From Methanolinea sp. SDB (GTDB lineage Archaea; Halobacteriota; Methanomicrobia; Methanomicrobiales; Methanospirillaceae): a DNA stretch of 12,863 nt. This document shows, one piece after another, positions 7,363 to 12,863 of the stretch (the first letter of the stretch is position 1; the number at the start of each line of letters is the position of its first letter). Below the pieces are notes generated by a model. That model was not told where the DNA came from. It saw nothing but the letters and a program-made list of their open reading frames with translations, and searched no databases. The stretch is from positions 1 to 12,863 of the forward strand of contig LKUF01000204.1 in the NCBI GenBank assembly GCA_001412335.1, in the 5' to 3' direction. A program made the position numbers and the translations under genes.

Positions 7363-10300
7363 ATGACAAATACCACTTTAAACCCAATATCAGCCCTTGA
7401 TGAAATTACAGAAGCGTACCGTATTTTTGTCAGTTCATTTCAGAAATTTAAAAATCCGATCATACGGGATTGGATAGATGCCGAGATAGAGAAAGGAACC
7501 CTCCTCTTCAAAGGCCCGTATATCGATCTTGCCCGACGGTATGAGGAAGGAGATCCATTTGAGGCCCTTATCCGGGAAAGACTCGTTCATGACGATATCC
7601 CACTCTATTTTGCAAAAGATCCAACCGACCGGTCAGGACATGCAGTGCGTCTCTACCGTCATCAGAGTGATGCAATACGCTCCATCATGAATGGCAATAA
7701 TACGGTGATTACGTCAGGGACAGGGTCCGGGAAATCATTCTGTTTTGCCGTCCCGGTTGTATCCACCTGCCTTGCCATGCAGGACGAGGGGCTATCGGGA
7801 ATCAAGGCCATCCTGGTCTACCCGATGAATGCACTTGCAAACTCACAGTATGATGATATGGCTGCCCGGCTGGAAGGTTCGGGCCTGAAGATCGCTATCT
7901 ATACTGGTGACACGAAGCATACGTTTACAGAAGCCCTCGGGGTCTACAGGGAACGAACGGGAAGATCAGCTCCCTACGACAGTGAACTCATCTCCCGTGA
8001 AGAGATACAGCGGACCCCCCCTGATATCCTTATCACGAACTATGTGATGCTGGAGTACATCCTCACGCGACATGAAGACAAGATCCTCTTCCCGCCGGAA
8101 AAACTGGGGATGCTCAAATACCTTGTCCTCGATGAGATCCATACATATACCGGAAAGAAAGGGGCGGATACTGCATATCTGATCAGGAGACTCAAGCAGC
8201 ACACCGGGACTACCGGGACTCTCCGCTGCATCGGGACCAGTGCAACGGTTATGCAGGGCGAGGGGGAGGAAGCAGGAGAGGCAATCGCGAGATTTGCGGC
8301 CAAACTGTTCGGCGAACCGTTCAACACGAAATCAGTCATCGAAGAGACATTTGTTCATCCCCCGAGAAGCTCTGAAAGCAAACTACCGGAGCGGGTGCTT
8401 GTTCCCAAAGACATTGTCTGGTTGAGCGAACCCGGCCCTGATTATCTGAAAACACTCACCGAACAACTCACCGGGGAACCGCTGTCTATCAATGATCCGT
8501 CCCCTTCATATCTCGGAGAGACCCTCGGATCTCAGAAGACAATCCAGTTCATCGAGGATCAGCTTGCAGACGAACCAAGAAGCATCCCCGACCTGATCAA
8601 AACCTACCGTGATGAAGTGAGACCGGATTCACCATTCGAGGAGGCAGCCCGCGAGATCCAGGCAGCATTCCTTCTCGGTATGCATAGTGAGATCGCAGTA
8701 GGAGATACACTGCAGAGGCGATTCATCCCAAAGGTCCACATGTACTACTCCCAGGGACGGGAGATCAAGAGCTGCCTCACCCTGGAAGGTCCCCATCTCC
8801 ATGATGCCGGCGAAGTGACCTGCCCCGGATGTGCTGAAAAGAACAAGACCCGGATCACCTTCCCCATGGTCTTCTGCCGGGCCTGTGGCCAGGAGTATTA
8901 CAGTGTGGAACTTCTCCCGGATGGCACCGTCCGCCCACGTGACCTCGACTCGCCTGCCCAGGAAGGAGAAGCCCTCTACCTCTACAGAGGGGTGTTTCCG
9001 GAAGGAGATGTCTCCGTCCCCGAATGGTGGTGTACAGATACCGGAAACATCAAGGAAAAATATCGAAAGATCGTTGCTCCACAAACCGGCCTCTATTGCC
9101 CTGACTGTAACCGGTTGATTGTTGACGGACAGGATGCCGACCCGTGTATGTGTGCGGGAAAAGTCCGTGTGACTATCCTGCCCATGCCCTTCCGGTTCTG
9201 CCCATGCAGCGATTGCGGAGTATCATATGATCTGCGAACCCGGAGAGAGTTCAACAAGCTCTTCTCTTTCGGCACTGTTGGGAGGTCAACTGCTACCGAT
9301 GTCCTGGTTTCGAATATGCTGACTACCCTTCCTCCAGAAGAACAAAAGGTCATTGCATTCTCTGACAACCGGCAGGATACAGCCCTTCAGGCCGCCCACA
9401 TGAATAATATTCAGAAACGAATCCATTTTCGCAGGGCGTTCTATCATGCGATAAAGGGTGCCGGGGAATCTATCGCACTGAACGAAGCAGGGGATGCCAT
9501 TTTCAATGCAATGGATGCCTGCCGTGAAGAGGGTGCACTCCCCAAGTACGAGAGAAATGCCGGCCAGGGACTCATGGGCCGGGGCTCTCGGGCCGAGCCT
9601 GTTTATCGCAAATACCTCCAGATGAATGCCATACTTGAGATGGGATCAACACGTCAGAAAAACCAGCCCAATCTTGAGGACGTCGGGATTTTAAAGGTTG
9701 GTTATTACGGCCTTGATGCAGTGGCTGCGAATGACGATCTCTGGAATGAACTTCCATTATTTTCGCGATTCACTCCCCGTCAACGCGAGGATTATCTAAA
9801 GGGATATCTCGATATCATGCGACACAACCTCGCAATTTACTCTGAATTTTTCATGCGTCCCTTTGAATTTGCGGAAAAGATAGAGCGTTTCCTGAATCCC
9901 GATGTGATATTCCACAACGAATTACTCTCAACCCGCCCAACAGGATACAGCGATGAGGCACGACGGGTCAGTCCATATGCATCTGTGTATCGCCTTACCC
10001 ATGCAAACAGTTCGCTTGTCAGATGGACAAACAAAGCACTGGGACCAGAGACAATCGATGAGGCGAAGGAGGTTGTAGAATATGTTGCAGGCGTTCTTGC
10101 AGATCAGGGGGGGTTACGGAGAGAGAATATCCCCCGGATAGGGAGAATCTTAATGATCAACCCGGAAATTATCAAACTCTCGTTTGCCGGGCCGGGGCAG
10201 TCAATGGTCTGCCGGAAGTGTGGTCAGGTGAATCATTTCCACGAACTCAATCTCTGTATCAATCCCAACTGTACTGACCTCATACCTCGTGATCTCTCCA

Positions 10301-12726
10301 ATAATTATTTCAGAAGAGAGTATACCCGATCATTCAGCGAATCGGTCCAGCTCCATGCAGAGGAGCACAGCGGTCAGGTAGATGGTGAGACACGAAAGGT
10401 GCTGGAGACCCGATTTAAAAATTCCAAAGACATCCTGAATGTTATCGTCTGTACCCCTACGATGGAACTTGGAATCGACATTGGAATTCTTTCTGCGGTC
10501 TATTTGAGAAATGTACCCCCTTCACCCTCCAACTATGCCCAACGTGCAGGACGGGCAGGCAGAAAATCACAGGCTTCCATGATTCTAACCTTTTGTGGCG
10601 TCGGTTCGCGAAGGGGACCTCACGACCAGTATTTCTATCGATACCCGGGGAAAATGATATCAGGAAAGATTGCATCTCCGCGGTTTTTGCTCGATAACAA
10701 AATGCTTATCCGGGCTCATATTCATGCACTCATTCTTGAGATTATCACACTGAAAATTCCCCAGAAAATTGATGGAATCCTTGATTTTGAGAGAGAGAAC
10801 CTCCCATTATTCTCGGAAGGATCCACTTCTGAATCCACTGAAACCTTGAGTCGGACGCGGTTGAGTGAAATGGTAGAAGAAGAGAGGCAAAATATTCTCA
10901 ATGCAATAAACCAGGTACTGACCGGGGAAAAACAATCAGTTCACTGGCTTGATGATGCATTTTTCGAGGAAACGGTGGATTCATTTGTGCTGTCTTTTGA
11001 TGGAGCCTTCAATCTCTTCAGGAGCGAATATCGTGCCCTTGCACGGGAACTGGAAGAGATCAATATGTTTCTCCAGCGGGGGAGAATATCAGATCGGCAG
11101 AGAGGCGCCTATAAACGAAGGAGGGACTCAATCGAGAAAAAACTCTCTGATATGCGGAATGGTGGGGGTGATTTTACTACCTACCGATATCTCTCTTCCC
11201 AGGGTTTCCTCCCCAATTATGGATTCCCGACACAGGTCACCGCACTTGCAATCAATTATAAGGGAGTTTTCGGAACAGAAGAAGCAGAAATGAGGCGGGA
11301 CAGGAATATTGCTCTTGTCGAATATGCCCCAGGAAACAGTGTCTATTTCAGAGGGAACCGGTATTCAGTGAAGACCCCCCGTTTACGCACTGAAAACAAT
11401 CAGCCTGCGATGAGTTCTGTTCTGATCTGTCCATATTGCGATGCAGTTTACCTTGATGAACGCGAGATCTCAATGACCGGCGGTGCATGCAGAAACTGTG
11501 GTTCATCTCTTGAAAATCTGGCAATTCATCCACACTCAATTGAGATGCCCGATCAGCTTGCCGAGTCACGAACGATGATCACAAGTGATGAAGAAGAACG
11601 TCAGCGCCTGGGCTATGATGTGACCCGTCATTATACCCCTTCAAATACCAGAAAATTTTTCATCGCAGGACCAGAAGAAAACCCCCTTTTATCGCTGTCA
11701 TATGATCATTCAGGCAAGATTGTCAGTATAAACCATGGTCCGGTTCCAACCGATAAAGACGAGCCAGTAGCAGGATTTACACTCTGCACAGCCTGCAACC
11801 GTTGGATATTTGGCAAAAATGGTGTGAAGGATCATCTCGATTCAAACAATGAATTGAAACGCTGCTGGAGAAGAGGAACTGAAGAAAACATTATAGAGAA
11901 TATTATTCTGTATACCGACACCCGGCACGATGTCATTAAGATCGATGTTCCTGAGCTCCTTGACGAAGAAGGAGATCCTCTCCCAGAAGAATTATTCAAA
12001 TCATTTTTCACGACTCTTGCACAGGCAATCATCGAAGGAATTCAGATCAGCATGAATGTCGATGTGGATGAAGTCAAGTATTTCCTGATGCCAGATCCGG
12101 AGAATAAGGAAAAATCAAGCATAATCCTTTACGAAACATCAGAAGGCGGCGCAGGAATACTTGAATCCTTGCTGAACCGATCTTCATTCCACGACATTAT
12201 GAGGCAGTCCCTAACTATCCTCCACGAATATGAAGAGAAAAAGTGTGATCGCGCCTGCTACGAATGCCTCTGTAATTACTACAATCAGTACGATCACGAT
12301 ATTCTCGATAGAAAACTGGTGCTTCCGATTCTTCGAAACCTTTTACGGGCAGATATCAACATTGCTAAAGACTCGTCCCCATCAACTCAATCAAATTATG
12401 AACACCTGCTGTCGTTGTGCGAATCAACATTGGAAAAACAGGTCCTTGCGGCAATTTATCAGGCAGGTCTCCCCATTCCGGACAATGCACAAGGAGTTGT
12501 TACAGAAGGTGATGTGATGATCGCTCGCCCGGATTTTACGTATAATAAGGGAGGACATTCAATTCTTCTCTTTGTTGACGGCCCGGACCATGATAGTGAA
12601 GCGCAGAAAAGGGATGACCTTCAGAAAAGAAATAGGCTTGATCTGATGGGATATACGGTGTTTACTATACGGTATGACGACGATGTGGAGGGGAAAATCA
12701 AGGAACTAGGTGAATTATTACGTTAA
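7363..12726 (+). CDS. DUF1998/MZB-type DEAD/DEAH helicase with zinc ribbons and a C-terminal Vsr/DUF559-like nuclease-type domain
   Basis: This is a giant superfamily 2 helicase (1787 residues), probably the second motor of the defence cassette. It shows YRHQ before Walker A GTGSGKS (119-125), DEIH (257-260), GTSAT (291-295), the family-typical FSDNRQD (666-672), motif V TPTMELGIDIG (1031-1041) and motif VI QRAGRAGRK (1060-1068). Cysteine pairs suited to zinc lie at 487/490 with 505/508, 579/582 with 595/597 and 613/615/618, 950/953 with 965/970, 1356/1359 with 1376/1379, and 1475/1478. Residues about 1220-1267 are charged and probably coiled coil. The DUF1998/MZB module has ETSEGGAGI (1591-1599) and cysteines C1628, C1632, C1635 and C1637 followed by NYYNQ. 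The last 70 residues contain RPDF (1722-1725), VDG (1738-1740), H1743 and a D..R...L...GY pattern typical of Vsr/DUF559 nucleases. It combines the domain types that DISARM splits between DrmA and DrmB. The ATG at 7363 is the first start after the upstream stop. Other DUF1998 helicase families of similar length exist, so DISARM membership is not certain. Confidence 0.92.
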   Translation: MTNTTLNPISALDEITEAYRIFVSSFQKFKNPIIRDWIDAEIEKGTLLFKGPYIDLARRYEEGDPFEALIRERLVHDDIPLYFAKDPTDRSGHAVRLYRHQSDAIRSIMNGNNTVITSGTGSGKSFCFAVPVVSTCLAMQDEGLSGIKAILVYPMNALANSQYDDMAARLEGSGLKIAIYTGDTKHTFTEALGVYRERTGRSAPYDSELISREEIQRTPPDILITNYVMLEYILTRHEDKILFPPEKLGMLKYLVLDEIHTYTGKKGADTAYLIRRLKQHTGTTGTLRCIGTSATVMQGEGEEAGEAIARFAAKLFGEPFNTKSVIEETFVHPPRSSESKLPERVLVPKDIVWLSEPGPDYLKTLTEQLTGEPLSINDPSPSYLGETLGSQKTIQFIEDQLADEPRSIPDLIKTYRDEVRPDSPFEEAAREIQAAFLLGMHSEIAVGDTLQRRFIPKVHMYYSQGREIKSCLTLEGPHLHDAGEVTCPGCAEKNKTRITFPMVFCRACGQEYYSVELLPDGTVRPRDLDSPAQEGEALYLYRGVFPEGDVSVPEWWCTDTGNIKEKYRKIVAPQTGLYCPDCNRLIVDGQDADPCMCAGKVRVTILPMPFRFCPCSDCGVSYDLRTRREFNKLFSFGTVGRSTATDVLVSNMLTTLPPEEQKVIAFSDNRQDTALQAAHMNNIQKRIHFRRAFYHAIKGAGESIALNEAGDAIFNAMDACREEGALPKYERNAGQGLMGRGSRAEPVYRKYLQMNAILEMGSTRQKNQPNLEDVGILKVGYYGLDAVAANDDLWNELPLFSRFTPRQREDYLKGYLDIMRHNLAIYSEFFMRPFEFAEKIERFLNPDVIFHNELLSTRPTGYSDEARRVSPYASVYRLTHANSSLVRWTNKALGPETIDEAKEVVEYVAGVLADQGGLRRENIPRIGRILMINPEIIKLSFAGPGQSMVCRKCGQVNHFHELNLCINPNCTDLIPRDLSNNYFRREYTRSFSESVQLHAEEHSGQVDGETRKVLETRFKNSKDILNVIVCTPTMELGIDIGILSAVYLRNVPPSPSNYAQRAGRAGRKSQASMILTFCGVGSRRGPHDQYFYRYPGKMISGKIASPRFLLDNKMLIRAHIHALILEIITLKIPQKIDGILDFERENLPLFSEGSTSESTETLSRTRLSEMVEEERQNILNAINQVLTGEKQSVHWLDDAFFEETVDSFVLSFDGAFNLFRSEYRALARELEEINMFLQRGRISDRQRGAYKRRRDSIEKKLSDMRNGGGDFTTYRYLSSQGFLPNYGFPTQVTALAINYKGVFGTEEAEMRRDRNIALVEYAPGNSVYFRGNRYSVKTPRLRTENNQPAMSSVLICPYCDAVYLDEREISMTGGACRNCGSSLENLAIHPHSIEMPDQLAESRTMITSDEEERQRLGYDVTRHYTPSNTRKFFIAGPEENPLLSLSYDHSGKIVSINHGPVPTDKDEPVAGFTLCTACNRWIFGKNGVKDHLDSNNELKRCWRRGTEENIIENIILYTDTRHDVIKIDVPELLDEEGDPLPEELFKSFFTTLAQAIIEGIQISMNVDVDEVKYFLMPDPENKEKSSIILYETSEGGAGILESLLNRSSFHDIMRQSLTILHEYEEKKCDRACYECLCNYYNQYDHDILDRKLVLPILRNLLRADINIAKDSSPSTQSNYEHLLSLCESTLEKQVLAAIYQAGLPIPDNAQGVVTEGDVMIARPDFTYNKGGHSILLFVDGPDHDSEAQKRDDLQKRNRLDLMGYTVFTIRYDDDVEGKIKELGELLR
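8203..8220 (+). repeat. Tandem 9-bp repeat inside the helicase gene
   Basis: ACCGGGACT occurs twice in direct succession and encodes TGT TGT (residues 281-286), just before motif III. It keeps the frame. It is probably a small local duplication in a loop and has no evident function. Confidence 0.7.
12311..12723 (+). other. Region encoding the C-terminal nuclease-like extension
   Basis: This is the 3' part of the large helicase gene after the DUF1998 cysteine cluster. It encodes a linker and then a fold-like segment with D1724 in RPDF, D1739 in VDG, H1743, a conserved-looking D/R pair (RDDLQKRNRL) and GYTVFTIRY. In the PD-(D/E)XK superfamily, Vsr/DUF559-type members share this layout. D1724 and D1739 are the best candidate metal ligands. 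Activity is an inference, because the lysine or its substitute cannot be placed by eye. Confidence 0.6.
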
Positions 12727-12733
12727 TTTCGTA

Positions 12734-12810
12734 TTTTTAATCAACCTCACTCTTTCATCCAAATATATTTTAATTATCTTTTTTAATTATTCATCTAATC
12801 AGTGAGTTTT
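12734..12810 (+). terminator. T-tract region, probable archaeal-type transcription terminator
   Basis: After the stop of the large helicase gene there are T-tracts at 12734-12738, 12779-12784 and 12807-12810 in AT-rich DNA, with no GC-rich stem-loop before them. Archaeal RNA polymerase terminates at such T-tracts on the non-template strand. This marks the likely 3' end of the operon. Confidence 0.5.
12760..12772 (+). promoter_or_regulatory. Possible TATA-box promoter for the downstream gene
   Basis: CAAATATATTTTA resembles an archaeal TATA box with an A-rich upstream flank. It lies about 100 bases before the expected start codon at the window edge, so transcription starting some 25 bases on would leave a leader of roughly 70 bases. 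In AT-rich spacer DNA such matches arise by chance, and the site overlaps the T-tract region. Confidence 0.3.
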
Positions 12811-12850
12811 CTCTTCACCGTCTCTTTTCAATCGGTCCCGCCCCTCGCCT

Positions 12851-12859
12851 GGAGGTGAT
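12851..12859 (+). promoter_or_regulatory. Strong Shine-Dalgarno site of a gene starting at the right edge
   Basis: GGAGGTGAT is an exact complement of the conserved 16S rRNA 3' end. The window ends in TTCA, so if the next two bases are TG, an ATG would begin at 12863, seven bases after GGAGG, which is ideal spacing. The gene itself is not in the window, so its identity and its relation to the cassette are unknown. Confidence 0.5.
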
Positions 12860-12863
12860 TTCA

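Noticed and set aside
12846..12863. The minus strand contains ATCACCTCC, which recalls the 3' end of 16S rRNA
   Set aside because: The conserved GGATCACCTCCT context is missing and the adjoining bases do not match 16S rRNA. It is better read as a plus-strand Shine-Dalgarno site.
1..12863. CRISPR arrays, tRNA genes, insertion sequences, attachment sites
   Set aside because: No regularly spaced repeats, cloverleaf sequences, transposase genes or paired terminal repeats were found by reading. The DNA is nearly all accounted for by three genes.

Overview
The window is almost fully coding. It holds three large plus-strand genes that look like one operon and like an antiviral defence cassette related to DISARM and other helicase-methylase systems. 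The organism is probably a methanogenic euryarchaeon, perhaps of the Methanomicrobiales. The clues are a perfect archaeal-type Shine-Dalgarno sequence (GGAGGTGAT) at the right edge, a downstream region with several T-tracts and a TATA-like element but no hairpin terminator, an ATGA gene junction, and moderate, uneven GC. This assignment is an inference, because no phylogenetic marker is present.

Layout. (1) Positions 2-2779 hold a SNF2/HepA-type helicase resembling DrmD of class 1 DISARM. Its frame is open to the left edge, so the N-terminus lies outside the window. (2) Positions 2776-7323, overlapping gene 1 by 4 bp, hold a 1515-residue N6-adenine DNA methyltransferase of the Eco57I/PglX/DrmMI kind. 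It carries a C-terminal AlbA_2 (Schlafen-type) domain. (3) Positions 7363-12726 hold a 1787-residue superfamily 2 helicase with several zinc-ribbon cysteine clusters, a DUF1998/MZB module and a C-terminal Vsr/DUF559-like nuclease-type domain. Genes 2 and 3 are in the same frame, separated by one TAA and 13 sense codons. (4) Positions 12727-12863 are non-coding, with T-tracts suited to archaeal termination, a possible TATA box and a strong Shine-Dalgarno site for a gene that would start at or just past the edge.

How the parts may work together (inference). The methyltransferase would mark host DNA, and the two ATP-driven translocases would survey or process unmarked invading DNA. Destruction could come from the nuclease-like domain fused to the large helicase and/or the Schlafen-type domain fused to the methyltransferase. 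Separate DrmA, DrmB and DrmC genes are not seen in the window. The large helicase carries both a helicase and a DUF1998 module in one chain, and a fused nuclease-like domain could replace the PLD nuclease DrmC.

The most notable points are the methyltransferase-AlbA_2 fusion, the strong compositional mosaic inside the methyltransferase gene (about 70% GC in one block against 36% in another, by hand count), and the compact three-gene design. I saw no tRNA, rRNA, CRISPR array, insertion sequence or real minus-strand gene.
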